Positions 17,087 through 26,112 of a DNA stretch of 60,405 nt are shown here, piece by piece. Source of the DNA: an uncultured Bacteroides sp. (GTDB taxonomy: Bacteria; Bacteroidota; Bacteroidia; Bacteroidales; Bacteroidaceae). Below the pieces are notes generated by a model. That model was not told where the DNA came from, searched no databases, and saw only the letters and a list, made by a program, of their open reading frames with translations. Numbering within the stretch: position 1 is the stretch's first letter; each line of letters begins with the position of its first letter. Where the stretch lies: the NCBI GenBank assembly GCA_949285025.1, contig CASDXG010000035.1:1-60405 (forward strand). Direction: 5' to 3'. The translations under genes were made by a program, and so were the position numbers.

Positions 17087-18430
17087 TTATAATTTGATTT
17101 CTTCTCCTGCGTAAAAATTCAGTAAAGTACGGTTTAATAATGCCATGTATTTGGCCTGTATGCGTTCCTGTTGTGCGCTCATCAGATTGTTTTTTTCGGT
17201 AAGTAGTTCAACTGTATTCTTCATTCCCAAGCTGAACTGTTCGTTTACCAAATCGAAACTGGTGCGGCTGCTTTTTAGCTTTGCGTCAGCTGCTGCATAT
17301 TGTTGTTGGGCATTTGTTGCGTCCAGCCACAGGCTTTCTATTGTGGCATACAGTTCTTTTTGCTGGTTTATCAGTTCCATTTGGCTGCTGTTATACTGTA
17401 AACGTGCTTTTTGAACGTTGCTTTTATTCTGTCTATTATCGAAAATAGGAATATTCAGGTTCAGTCCGATCATATTGTTCCATCCGTATTTCATTTGTTT
17501 TGTCCATGAATTATGACTTGCACTGTTTGTTGTGCTGGCGGTAGATGCAGACAGACTGAGGGTCGGATAGTATCCCGCTTTAGCTGATGCTATGGCGTAT
17601 TCGGCAGCTTCTATGCTGAGTTTGCTGCTTTGAATTTCAGGCCTTACTGCTAAGGCCGCCTGGTAAATATCCGTTTGATTTGGTAATGGCAGCATAATGT
17701 TTGCTTCATTGATTTCAGGCAATACAAGTTCCATTTCCTCAGTTCCGTCTAATTCAAGCAACTGCTTGAGTTGTAGTTTGTAATTTCGCAGCGAACTTTC
17801 TGATGTCACCAGTTGATATTGGTCATTGCTGACCTGAGCTTCCAGTTGCGCTAAGTCGGCCTTTGAGATATCTCCGGCATTGAATAATTCTTGAGCCCGG
17901 TCATATGTGGCTTGACTAACCTGTAATGTACTTTTATTGATATTGACGGATTCGCTTGCGTAAAGTATTTGAATAAAAAGTTGGGTGATTTGTTCTTTTA
18001 AGGAATTCTCGGTTTCCGCCACAGTCATTCCTGCTATTTCCTTATCGGTTTTTCGTTCTTTCAGTGTACTTTTCCGCTTCCCTCCATTCCATATTGTCCA
18101 TTGCGCGTTTAAGCCATAATTGCCATTGTAGGTGGTTTTATTGTCACTTGAGATAATTTCCGTGCCACTTACCGTATTGCTGTTTTCTTGAAACGGACGG
18201 TTTACGATGTTATGTCCTGTGTTGAACGACAGGCTTGGAAAAAGATCGGCTTTTGCTGTCTTTACATCGATTTCACTTTCCTGTAAAGAGATTTTGTTTT
18301 GTTGAAGCTGGATATTCTTTTCTAATGCATATTGAATGCATTCTTTAAGTGTCCACTTCCCGTTGTTTTGTCCGAAAGACGGAGACGAAATAGTGAGAAG
18401 CCCGAGAAATATTAAAGCATTTTGTTTCAT
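17087..18430 (-). CDS. TolC-family outer-membrane efflux protein
   Basis: A 447-residue outer-membrane factor. A signal peptide (ALIFLGLLTISSPSFGQ) precedes two TolC repeats of long amphipathic helices, beginning WTLKECIQYALEKNIQLQ and including YDRAQELFNAGDISKADLAQLEAQ (in part) and FDLVNEQFSLGMKNTVELL. It is the first gene of the run TolC - adaptor - ATPase - permease, with a Bacteroides-type promoter just upstream. Confidence 0.93.
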   Translation of the reverse strand: MKQNALIFLGLLTISSPSFGQNNGKWTLKECIQYALEKNIQLQQNKISLQESEIDVKTAKADLFPSLSFNTGHNIVNRPFQENSNTVSGTEIISSDNKTTYNGNYGLNAQWTIWNGGKRKSTLKERKTDKEIAGMTVAETENSLKEQITQLFIQILYASESVNINKSTLQVSQATYDRAQELFNAGDISKADLAQLEAQVSNDQYQLVTSESSLRNYKLQLKQLLELDGTEEMELVLPEINEANIMLPLPNQTDIYQAALAVRPEIQSSKLSIEAAEYAIASAKAGYYPTLSLSASTASTTNSASHNSWTKQMKYGWNNMIGLNLNIPIFDNRQNKSNVQKARLQYNSSQMELINQQKELYATIESLWLDATNAQQQYAAADAKLKSSRTSFDLVNEQFSLGMKNTVELLTEKNNLMSAQQERIQAKYMALLNRTLLNFYAGEEIKL

Positions 18431-18455
18431 CTTTTTGTTTGCTTATTGTTTTGTA

Positions 18456-18487
18456 CAAAAATATACTGGTTTTTGTTCAACGGCAAT
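18456..18487 (-). promoter_or_regulatory. Promoter for the TolC-MacAB efflux operon
   Basis: On the minus strand ATTG (18484-18487) is separated by 20 bases from TATTTTTG (18456-18463), a close match to TTTG-N19-21-TAnnTTTG. The start codon lies 25 bases downstream of the -7 box. Confidence 0.6.
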
Positions 18488-18523
18488 TAAACTATATTTC
18501 CGGATAATTTTCATAGACGAATT

Positions 18524-18555
18524 CTTGTTTTTCTTCGATAAAAAATATTACTTTG
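18524..18555 (+). promoter_or_regulatory. Probable promoter for the cytochrome bd operon
   Basis: CTTG (18524-18527), a 20-base gap, then TTACTTTG (18548-18555). The -7 box has one mismatch to TAnnTTTG. It precedes the small DUF4492 gene by 19 bases. Confidence 0.45.
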
Positions 18556-18574
18556 TTATGTGTAATAAAAAAAT

Positions 18575-18799
18575 ATGGCTGTCAATCAATTGATTCGTAT
18601 ATGGAGATTTTATAAGGAAGGCTTTTGTTCGATGACATGGGGCAGGGCGCTTTGGGTCATTATTCTGCTGAAACTATTTGTGATATTCTTTATTTTGAAA
18701 TTGTTTTTCTTCCCCGACTTTTTGAAAGGGCGCAATGAGGAGGAAAAAGGAATATATGTGGGAACAGAATTAATAGAACGTGTCAGTATTGATAATTGA
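18575..18799 (+). CDS. DUF4492 small membrane protein of the bd-oxidase operon
   Basis: A 74-residue protein. An N-terminal amphipathic part (LIRIWRFYKEGFCSMTWG) is followed by one membrane span (ALWVIILLKLFVIFFILKLF, ~25-44) and a charged tail. It belongs to DUF4492, found beside cydAB in Bacteroidetes. It ends 16 bases before cydA. By size, topology and position it could be an accessory subunit comparable to CydX/CydH, but that is inference. Confidence 0.75.
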   Translation: MAVNQLIRIWRFYKEGFCSMTWGRALWVIILLKLFVIFFILKLFFFPDFLKGRNEEEKGIYVGTELIERVSIDN

Positions 18800-18815
18800 T
18801 AAATGAAGAGATTTT

Positions 18816-20309
18816 ATGTTGGAGACAATTAATTCTACTTTGATGGAGTGGTCAAGAGCCCAATTTGCATTGACTGCTATTTATCATTGGTTATTTGTAC
18901 CGTTGACGTTAGGTCTGGCGGTTGTTATGGGAGTGATGGAAACTTTGTACGTTTTGACCGGGAGAGATTTCTGGAAACGTACGGTAATGTTTTGGATGAA
19001 ATTATTCGGAATAAACTTTGCTATCGGAGTAGCCACAGGCTTGATCTTGGAATTTCAATTCGGAACGAATTGGAGTAACTACTCATGGTTTGTGGGGGAT
19101 ATATTCGGTGCTCCTTTGGCGATTGAAGGTATTGTCGCTTTTTTTATGGAAGCAACATTCATTGCAGTAATGTTTTTTGGTTGGAATAAAGTAGGAAAGA
19201 AATTTCATTTGGCCTCTACTTGGTTGACGGGGATTGGCGCGACATTTTCTGCATGGTGGATTCTTGTGGCAAATTCTTGGATGCAATATCCGGTAGGGAT
19301 GGATTTCAATCCGGAGACAGTCCGCAATGAGATGACCGACTTTATGGCTGTTGCATTCTCGCCCGTTGCCGTGATGAAGTTTTTACATACCGTTCTTAGC
19401 AGTTGGATGGTGGGAGCCGTTTTTGTTATCGGAGTAAGTTCATGGTATTTGTTGCGCAAGCGTGAGACGGAGTTTGCGTTATCCAGTATAAAGGTGGCAG
19501 GTTTCGTAGGGTTGTTTGCTACATTGGTTACAGTGGGAACCGGTGATAAATCGGCCTATCAGGTAGCACAGACCCAACCGATGAAATTGGCGGCAATGGA
19601 AGCATTATATGACGGGGGAAGACAGATGCCTTTGACTGTCGTGGGAAATATGGCGATTCCTAAAATGCTTTCTTTTCTTGCTACACGTGATATGAATGGA
19701 TTCGTACCCGGAATCAATGATTTGTTAGAAGGCGGATATACGTTGCCTGACGGGACAAGAGCCTTATCGGCGGATGAGAAAGCGGAGAGAGGCCGTCGGG
19801 CTGTTGAGGCTTTAAGCATGTTTCGCCAGGCAAGAGAGAAAGGTGACAACATCGCGATGGAAGATGCACGTAAGCGGCTTGATGCGGATATGCCCTATTT
19901 CGGATATGGTTATATCAGTCATCCGGAGATGCTTGTGCCTAATGTCTGGTTGTTGTTTTGGGCATTTCGTGTCATGGTTGGTTTCGGTATTTATTTCATT
20001 GCATTCTTTGTATTGGTACTGTTTTTAGTATGGAAAGCGAAATATAATCGGTTTCGTTGGTTGCAATGGATTGCCCTTTTCAGCATACCATGTGCATATC
20101 TGGCAAGTCATGCCGGATGGATTGTGGCAGAAGTGGGGCGTCAGCCTTGGGCCATACAGGACATGTTGCCGATAAATGCAGCAATTTCAAAATTGGAAGT
20201 AGGAACGGTGCAAACCACATTCTTTATTTTCCTGGTTATGTTTACCGTTTTGCTGATTGCGGAAATAGGAATTATGCTGAAGGCCATCCGGAAAGGGCCG
20301 GAAGCATGA
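18816..20309 (+). CDS. cydA: Cytochrome bd quinol oxidase subunit I
   Basis: The catalytic subunit of the high-affinity terminal oxidase that reduces O2 with quinol electrons. SRAQFALTAIYHWLFVPLTL carries the conserved heme-ligand His (~24). KFLHTVLSSWMVG (~188-200) holds the second His, and FWAFRVMVGFG the Met ligand. The quinol-loop motif is TGDKSAYQVAQTQPMKLAAM. At 497 residues it seems slightly short, with a compact loop around 265-280. It fits the O2-scavenging nanaerobic respiration known in Bacteroides. Confidence 0.96.
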   Translation: MLETINSTLMEWSRAQFALTAIYHWLFVPLTLGLAVVMGVMETLYVLTGRDFWKRTVMFWMKLFGINFAIGVATGLILEFQFGTNWSNYSWFVGDIFGAPLAIEGIVAFFMEATFIAVMFFGWNKVGKKFHLASTWLTGIGATFSAWWILVANSWMQYPVGMDFNPETVRNEMTDFMAVAFSPVAVMKFLHTVLSSWMVGAVFVIGVSSWYLLRKRETEFALSSIKVAGFVGLFATLVTVGTGDKSAYQVAQTQPMKLAAMEALYDGGRQMPLTVVGNMAIPKMLSFLATRDMNGFVPGINDLLEGGYTLPDGTRALSADEKAERGRRAVEALSMFRQAREKGDNIAMEDARKRLDADMPYFGYGYISHPEMLVPNVWLLFWAFRVMVGFGIYFIAFFVLVLFLVWKAKYNRFRWLQWIALFSIPCAYLASHAGWIVAEVGRQPWAIQDMLPINAAISKLEVGTVQTTFFIFLVMFTVLLIAEIGIMLKAIRKGPEA

Positions 20310-20359
20310 TTGAATATTTTTACTGATATATCGGGTCGTTTTTTTTAAAAGTAACAGAT

Positions 20360-21505
20360 ATGACATATACATTCTTGCAACATTATTGGTGGTTTTTGGT
20401 ATCTCTGTTGGGTGCTTTATTGGTCTTTTTGCTTTTTGTGCAGGGAGGAAATTCTTTATTGTTCCGTTTGGGGCATACGGAAGAAGAGCGTATGCTGATG
20501 GTAAATTCCACAGGCAGAAAGTGGGAATTCACATTTACAACTTTGGTTACATTCGGCGGCGCGTTCTTTGCGTCCTTTCCTTTGTTTTACAGTACGAGCT
20601 TCGGCGGTGCATATTGGCTGTGGATGATTATATTATTTAGTTTTGTGCTGCAGGCGGTATCGTATGAGTTTCAATCGAAATTAGGCAATTTGTTGGGAAA
20701 ACATACGTATCGCTGTTTTCTTGTATTAAACGGATTTATTGGTCCTCTGTTGTTGGGCATGGCAGTTGCCACATTCTTTAACGGCGCAAATTTCGTTGTC
20801 GATAAGGCAAATATGGCAGATGAGTTAATGCCTGTTATCAGCAGTTGGACGAATGGTTGGCATGGTTTGGATGCTTTTGCCGATGTGTGGAATCTTATAT
20901 TGGGGTTGGGTATATTTTTTCTCGCCCGCTTGTTGGGAAATCTTTATTTTATCAATAATATACGTAGTGTAGAACTGATAGCACGTTGTCGCCGTCAGTT
21001 GATAACCGATGTGGTTCCTTTCTTATTATTCTTCCTTGCTTTCATTATCCGAACGTTGCTGAAAGATGGATTTGCGGTCGTTCCGGGAACTCAGGAGATT
21101 GTAATGGAGCCGTTTAAATACGCGCATAATTTTGTAGATATGCCAGCACTGATAGTCTTGTTTCTTGTTGGTGTGGTAGGTGTATTGTATGGTATCGGGA
21201 AAAGTATAGTGAACTCTTCTTATACGAAAGGTATCTGGTTCGCAGGAACCGGAACCGTGTTGACGGTATTGGTTTTGTTATTGAATGTGGGATATAACGA
21301 TACGGCATACTATCCGTCTGCGGCAGATTTGCAGAGCTCGCTGACTTTAGCCAACAGTTGCTCCAGTCTTTTTACGTTAAAAACGATGGCTTATGTCTCT
21401 ATATTGGTTCCTTTTGTCCTGGCTTATATTGTATATGCCTGGCGTGTTATAGATAAGAAACCGATAACTCCCGGCAGTATAGAAAAAGAAGAACATCATT
21501 ATTGA
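20360..21505 (+). CDS. cydB: Cytochrome bd quinol oxidase subunit II
   Basis: A 381-residue membrane protein with eight to nine spans. It starts TFLQHYWWFLVSLLGALLVF and includes the WLWMIILFSFVLQAVSYEF segment corresponding to the CydB RPVxFEYR-like region. It partners CydA in the oxidase and lies 50 bases downstream of it, ending at a strong terminator. Confidence 0.95.
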   Translation: MTYTFLQHYWWFLVSLLGALLVFLLFVQGGNSLLFRLGHTEEERMLMVNSTGRKWEFTFTTLVTFGGAFFASFPLFYSTSFGGAYWLWMIILFSFVLQAVSYEFQSKLGNLLGKHTYRCFLVLNGFIGPLLLGMAVATFFNGANFVVDKANMADELMPVISSWTNGWHGLDAFADVWNLILGLGIFFLARLLGNLYFINNIRSVELIARCRRQLITDVVPFLLFFLAFIIRTLLKDGFAVVPGTQEIVMEPFKYAHNFVDMPALIVLFLVGVVGVLYGIGKSIVNSSYTKGIWFAGTGTVLTVLVLLLNVGYNDTAYYPSAADLQSSLTLANSCSSLFTLKTMAYVSILVPFVLAYIVYAWRVIDKKPITPGSIEKEEHHY

Positions 21506-21520
21506 AACCGTATTTCGGAG

Positions 21521-21562
21521 AAAAAGTGCTGACATGTCCTGAAAAATGCCAGCACTTTTTTT
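21521..21562 (+). terminator. Terminator of the bd-oxidase operon
   Basis: AAAAAGTGCTGACAT (21521-21535) pairs with ATGCCAGCACTTTTT, with one mismatch and a T run, 15 bases after cydB. Confidence 0.85.
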
Positions 21563-21888
21563 GTGTGTTGTAAAAAACATGGTTCCCTTTTTTAATGAAT
21601 GTCAGTATGTTTTTTTCAGAACATTCCGATATCTTATTAAAAACGCGGTATTATTTTTCTCCGGTAATCCGTTTTTTTATTAATCATATTTCGTTAAACA
21701 AAATGAATTTGACTTTTATATCAATAAAAAACATCAATAGATGAAATGTTTTAGAGGCCATGATGTATTTTCGTGATGCAAAAATCTGAATCTGTGAATG
21801 TGGTAATTTTATCCGTATTTTATTTACAGGGCATATCATTTGCGGTATTTATTTTTGCAATATAAAATAATCTTATTCGATAAAGTAT
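21563..21888. other. AT-rich intergenic region with a -7-like box
   Basis: About 325 bases with no coding signal. TATTTTTG (21850-21857) matches the Bacteroides -7 box 31 bases before the DUF3737 gene, without a clear -33 partner. Nothing else is recognised. Confidence 0.5.
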
Positions 21889-22734
21889 ATGAAATTGGTA
21901 AAAGACACTGAATTTGGAGGAGAACGTCCTTTATTTGCTTCTCATGATCTTTGTTTGGAAAATGTGACTATTCATGCCGGAGAATCGGCATTGAAAGAGT
22001 GTTCTAACATTGAAGCTGTGCATTGTCGTTTTGAAGGGAAATACCCTTTTTGGCATGTAGACGGCTTTGTGGTGAAGAATTGTCTGTTTACAGAAGGAGC
22101 AAGAGCTGCGTTATGGTATTCACGGAATCTGGAAATGAGTGACACCCGTGTAGATGCTCCGAAAATGTTTCGGGAAATGGATGGAGTGAAACTGACGAAT
22201 GTGCAGATACCCGATGCACAGGAAACGTTGTGGCATTGCCGTAATGTAGAGCTGAAAGACGTAGAAGTGGCACATGCCGATTACCTTTTTATGCATAGTG
22301 AAAGGATACGTATAGAAAATTATAGACAGCAAGGGAACTATTCGTTCCAGTATTGTAAAGATGTGGAAATAAGAAATGCTGTCATTGATTCGAAGGATGC
22401 TTTTTGGAATACAGAGAACGTTACTGTATACGATTCGGAAATCAACGGAGAATATCTGGGATGGCATTCCCGGAATTTACGTTTGGTAAACTGCAAGATT
22501 TCCGGAACACAGCCATTATGTTATGCTCATAATCTGATAATGGAGAATTGTGTGATGGCGGATGACTGCGATTTGGCTTTCGAATGCAGTAGCGTACAGG
22601 CAACAGTGCGCAGCGCTATTCATAGTGTGAAGAATCCTCGTACAGGAAGTATTACGGCCGATAGTTATGGAGAAATAATTCTTGATGAGAATATAAAAGC
22701 GCCGGCAGATTGTAAATTAAGCTTGTGGAAATAA
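21889..22734 (+). CDS. DUF3737 family protein (right-handed beta-helix)
   Basis: A 281-residue cytoplasmic-looking protein with no signal peptide. Short repeating units of the form (L/V)xNCxxxxxxxxWxxxN recur throughout (for example LENVTIHAGES, VVKNCLFTEGARALW-like steps, LRLVNCKISGTQPL), as expected for the parallel beta-helix of DUF3737. The family is widespread in gut anaerobes and of unknown function. It begins a close run with a C-S lyase-like enzyme, an exporter and DUF418. Confidence 0.85.
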   Translation: MKLVKDTEFGGERPLFASHDLCLENVTIHAGESALKECSNIEAVHCRFEGKYPFWHVDGFVVKNCLFTEGARAALWYSRNLEMSDTRVDAPKMFREMDGVKLTNVQIPDAQETLWHCRNVELKDVEVAHADYLFMHSERIRIENYRQQGNYSFQYCKDVEIRNAVIDSKDAFWNTENVTVYDSEINGEYLGWHSRNLRLVNCKISGTQPLCYAHNLIMENCVMADDCDLAFECSSVQATVRSAIHSVKNPRTGSITADSYGEIILDENIKAPADCKLSLWK

Positions 22735-22756
22735 TCTTGTTTCATTGTAATACGCT

Positions 22757-23929
22757 ATGAGATACGATTTTGATGAAATAATACCTCGTCGTAATACGAA
22801 TTCTTACAAATGGGATAGTGCGGAGAGTAAGGATGTATTGCCTATGTGGGTGGCTGATATGGATTTCCGCACGGCATCATCTGTTATCGATCGTTTGCAG
22901 CGGCGGATATCTCACGGCATATTCGGTTATACACGTGTGCCGGAAGAATATTATAAGGCTGTGATTGACTGGTTTGAGCGTCGGCATGCGTGGAAGATAA
23001 ATCGGCAATGGATGATATATACATCCGGAGTGGTTCCTGCTGTTTCTGCTGTGATTAAGGCATTGACGGTGCCGGGTGATAAAGTATTGGTGCAGACTCC
23101 GGTGTATAATTGTTTCTTTTCTTCTATCAGAAATAACGGATGTGAAATAGTTTCGAATCCATTGGTTTACGCAGACAATACGTACCGTATGGATTATGAC
23201 GACTTTGAACGTAAAGCAGCCGACCCGAGAACGAAAGTGTTTTTACTTTGTAATCCTCACAATCCTGCCGGGAGAGTGTGGACAAAAGACGAATTGACGC
23301 GGGTAGGAGATATTTGTTTGCGTCATAATGTTACTGTTGTTTCCGATGAGATTCACTGTGAATTGGTTTATCCGGGATATACATATATTCCGTTCGCTTC
23401 TATTTCTGAAGAATTTTTACACCATTCGGTGACATGTATCTCACCAAGTAAGTCATTTAATATTGCAGGTTTGCAGATTGCCAATATTGTCTCTGCAGAC
23501 GAAGAGGTGCGATGTAAAATCGATAAGGCCATAAACATCAATGAGGTTTGTGACGTGAATCCATTCGGAGTTGAAGCGACAATTGCCGCTTATACCGAAG
23601 GAGAGGACTGGCTGATTCAGTTGCTTGATTATTTGAAAGGCAATTATGATTGTATGAAGGACTATTGTTCGGAATATTTGCCGGAATTCCCTTTAACGGT
23701 TTTAGAGGGGACATACCTTGTCTGGATGGATTGTTCTTGTTTGAGAACGTCGTCAGAGGAATTGGAACATCTCATGGTTAGAAAAGCTAAGCTCTGGCTG
23801 AATGCCGGAACACTGTATGGAAAGGAGGGAGAAGGCTTCATGCGTTGGAATATTGCATGTCCCCGTTCTGTTATGTTAAACGGGTTGGAACGTTTCCGTG
23901 ATTTCGTCAGTTCGGAATATTCTGTGTAA
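22757..23929 (+). CDS. MalY/PatB-family PLP-dependent C-S lyase or aminotransferase
   Basis: A 390-residue fold-type I PLP enzyme. It opens YDFDEIIPRRNTNSYKWD and LPMWVADMDF, both typical of MalY/PatB. Further motifs are NPHNPAGR (167-174), SDEIH (196-200) and the PLP Lys at ~232 in SPSKSFN. The family cleaves cystathionine/cysteine conjugates or transaminates; the substrate here is unknown. The gene lies 22 bases after DUF3737 and 4 bases before the EamA exporter, suggesting a linked substrate or product. Confidence 0.9.
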   Translation: MRYDFDEIIPRRNTNSYKWDSAESKDVLPMWVADMDFRTASSVIDRLQRRISHGIFGYTRVPEEYYKAVIDWFERRHAWKINRQWMIYTSGVVPAVSAVIKALTVPGDKVLVQTPVYNCFFSSIRNNGCEIVSNPLVYADNTYRMDYDDFERKAADPRTKVFLLCNPHNPAGRVWTKDELTRVGDICLRHNVTVVSDEIHCELVYPGYTYIPFASISEEFLHHSVTCISPSKSFNIAGLQIANIVSADEEVRCKIDKAININEVCDVNPFGVEATIAAYTEGEDWLIQLLDYLKGNYDCMKDYCSEYLPEFPLTVLEGTYLVWMDCSCLRTSSEELEHLMVRKAKLWLNAGTLYGKEGEGFMRWNIACPRSVMLNGLERFRDFVSSEYSV

Positions 23930-23933
23930 TTGA

Positions 23934-24899
23934 ATGAGAACCGGGTCTAAGCATAATCTTTCAATCGTTGCGGCTTACTTCCTGATATATGTGGTATGGG
24001 GATCTACATATTACTTTATCGGTGTAGCTTTACAAGGGTTTCCTACGTTCCTGTTAGGCTTGTTTCGCTTCTTTGTAGCCGGAATTGTGTTATTAGCCTT
24101 GTGTGCTTTGCGTAGAGAGAAGGTTTTCCGTTTGCGGCTGATACAGCGTTCGGCCGTAAGCGGAATCATATTGTTGTTTGTGGATATGGCTGTTATTATG
24201 CTGGCTCAACGTTATGTCAGCAGTAGTTTAGTTGCGATAGTGGCATCTTCTACGGCAATATGGATTATGCTTTTTGACGTCCCTATGTGGAAAACGAACT
24301 TCCGGAGTATGAGAACGATATCCGGTCTTTTATTGGGATTTGCAGGAGTTGCCATGCTTTATATGGAACAGCTTTCGGGGGAGACAGAAATGCATCTTCA
24401 TCGTGAATATGGTATTTTACTTTTGATAGGCGGATGTATATCATGGGCTGTAGGTTCTCTTTATGCAAAGTACCGCTCGTCTGCCGAAGAAGAAGTAAAC
24501 GGCTTTGCCGGTTCGGCATGGCAAATGCTTTTCGCCAGTGTAATGTTCGGGTTGTGTGCCTGTGTTTTTGATGATTTTTCAAAGGTAGAGTGGAAAGAGA
24601 TTTCTTTGTCGTCATGGTTGGCATTGGCTTATCTTATTGTATTCGGATCGTTGTTGGCTTATTCGGCTTATGTATGGCTTTTAAAAGTACGTCCTGCTAC
24701 AGAGGTGGCAACGCATGCTTATGTCAATCCGGTTGTTGCAGTGGTGATAGGCGGAGGATTAGGCGGTGAGGATGTAACCCGCATACAGTTATTGGGATTG
24801 GCGGTTATTCTTGTGAGTGTAATGTTGGTGAATAGACAGAAAAGAACAAAAAGAAATGAAACATACGATAGAACAGGCGGTGCCGGTACGCCCGTCTGA
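23934..24899 (+). CDS. EamA/DMT-family transporter
   Basis: A 321-residue inner-membrane protein with ten predicted spans in two EamA repeats (YVVWGSTYYFIGVALQGFP near residue 20; second repeat from ~160). Family members export amino acids or related metabolites. Its last 44 bases overlap the DUF418 gene, indicating translational coupling. Next to a PatB-like lyase, a thiol or amino-acid product is a plausible substrate, as inference only. Confidence 0.88.
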   Translation: MRTGSKHNLSIVAAYFLIYVVWGSTYYFIGVALQGFPTFLLGLFRFFVAGIVLLALCALRREKVFRLRLIQRSAVSGIILLFVDMAVIMLAQRYVSSSLVAIVASSTAIWIMLFDVPMWKTNFRSMRTISGLLLGFAGVAMLYMEQLSGETEMHLHREYGILLLIGGCISWAVGSLYAKYRSSAEEEVNGFAGSAWQMLFASVMFGLCACVFDDFSKVEWKEISLSSWLALAYLIVFGSLLAYSAYVWLLKVRPATEVATHAYVNPVVAVVIGGGLGGEDVTRIQLLGLAVILVSVMLVNRQKRTKRNETYDRTGGAGTPV

Positions 24900-26085
24900 G
24901 CGATATATTATTCTGGATGCTTTGCGCGGATTTGCCTTATTGGGGATTTGCCTTGCCAATTTCCCGGAGTTCTCTTTATACAATTTTCTGGATGCTCAGA
25001 CGGCAGAAACTATGTCAACATTCGGGATAGACCGGGTTGTTCGCTTCATTCAATATATACTGGTCGACGGCAAATTTTATACGATTTTTTCTTTACTTTT
25101 TGGCATAGGATTCTCTATTATCATTTCAAATGCCATGAGGAAAGGAGCAGACGGTTTCCGGATTTTCTATCGAAGGATGTCTGTTTTAATCGTGATAGGG
25201 CTTATTCATTTGATGCTGATTTGGAGTGGAGACATTCTGATGCTTTATGCTTTGCTTGGATTACTGTTGCCTTTGTTTCGCAATGTTTCCGATAAAGCAT
25301 TGCTTATGTGGGCAGGCTTTTTTTTATTCCTTCCTGTTATAATTGATTTTTTATGGGAAGTTACGGGAGTATATCCATCGGCTACGGTTGTACGGTGGCA
25401 GCAATATTTCTGTGCAGAATATGGAATAACGGATGAAAATTTTGCTTACTGGTTACGTGATGCCCGCGATTATGGCGATGTGTTCGAGTTTCTTGTGCAA
25501 GGGGCTTTGGTACGTTTGCAAGAATTTATTGACGGGAGCCGCTATTTCAAAGTCTTTGGCTTATTTCTGATTGGCTTTTACATTGGAAGAAAGCGGATGT
25601 ATGCCGGCTTGTCGGAGCGGAAGTCTCAACTGAAAAAAATGTTTGCTTATGGCATGCTGATAGGACTGCCATTGTCTGTTGTCTATGCGTGGAGTGCAAT
25701 GTTTCACCATCCTTTGGGCTTAACAATGCATTCTTTTCTGTATTTTATCAGCGTCTATTTGTTGGGATTTGCTTATGTTTGTGGGTTATGTTTGCTTTTT
25801 GTTTGTTTGCCGAAGCTGAGGATTTTTTCAATTCTTGCAGCTCCGGGACGGATGGCATTGACCAATTACATAGGGCAATCCGTTATCGGTATGTTCCTTT
25901 TTTACGGAATAGGAATGGGATATGGTGCAGGTATTGGACTGGCTTTGACGGAATTGATTGTTCTGGGCGTTTTCCTTTTTCAGATAATATTTAGCTATGT
26001 ATGGTTGAAGTTCTTCCGCTTTGGCCCGTTAGAATGGGTTTGGAGGATGTTGACATACGGAAAATGGTTCGCTTTGCGTTTGTGA
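24856..26085 (+). CDS. DUF418 domain membrane protein
   Basis: A 409-residue multi-spanning protein. It starts with RYIILDALRGFALLGICLAN, the hallmark of DUF418/acyltransferase-3-like families, and ends with the DUF418 C-terminal part (GPLEWVWRMLTYGKWFAL). The family is of unknown function, predicted to be membrane-bound and possibly acyl-transferring. The start overlaps the EamA gene by 44 bases in another frame. The gene converges on a minus-strand gene 27 bases downstream with no clear terminator. Confidence 0.88.
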   Translation: MKHTIEQAVPVRPSERYIILDALRGFALLGICLANFPEFSLYNFLDAQTAETMSTFGIDRVVRFIQYILVDGKFYTIFSLLFGIGFSIIISNAMRKGADGFRIFYRRMSVLIVIGLIHLMLIWSGDILMLYALLGLLLPLFRNVSDKALLMWAGFFLFLPVIIDFLWEVTGVYPSATVVRWQQYFCAEYGITDENFAYWLRDARDYGDVFEFLVQGALVRLQEFIDGSRYFKVFGLFLIGFYIGRKRMYAGLSERKSQLKKMFAYGMLIGLPLSVVYAWSAMFHHPLGLTMHSFLYFISVYLLGFAYVCGLCLLFVCLPKLRIFSILAAPGRMALTNYIGQSVIGMFLFYGIGMGYGAGIGLALTELIVLGVFLFQIIFSYVWLKFFRFGPLEWVWRMLTYGKWFALRL

Positions 26086-26112
26086 TTTTTCTTATTTGGG
26101 GAGCTCTTTCAT

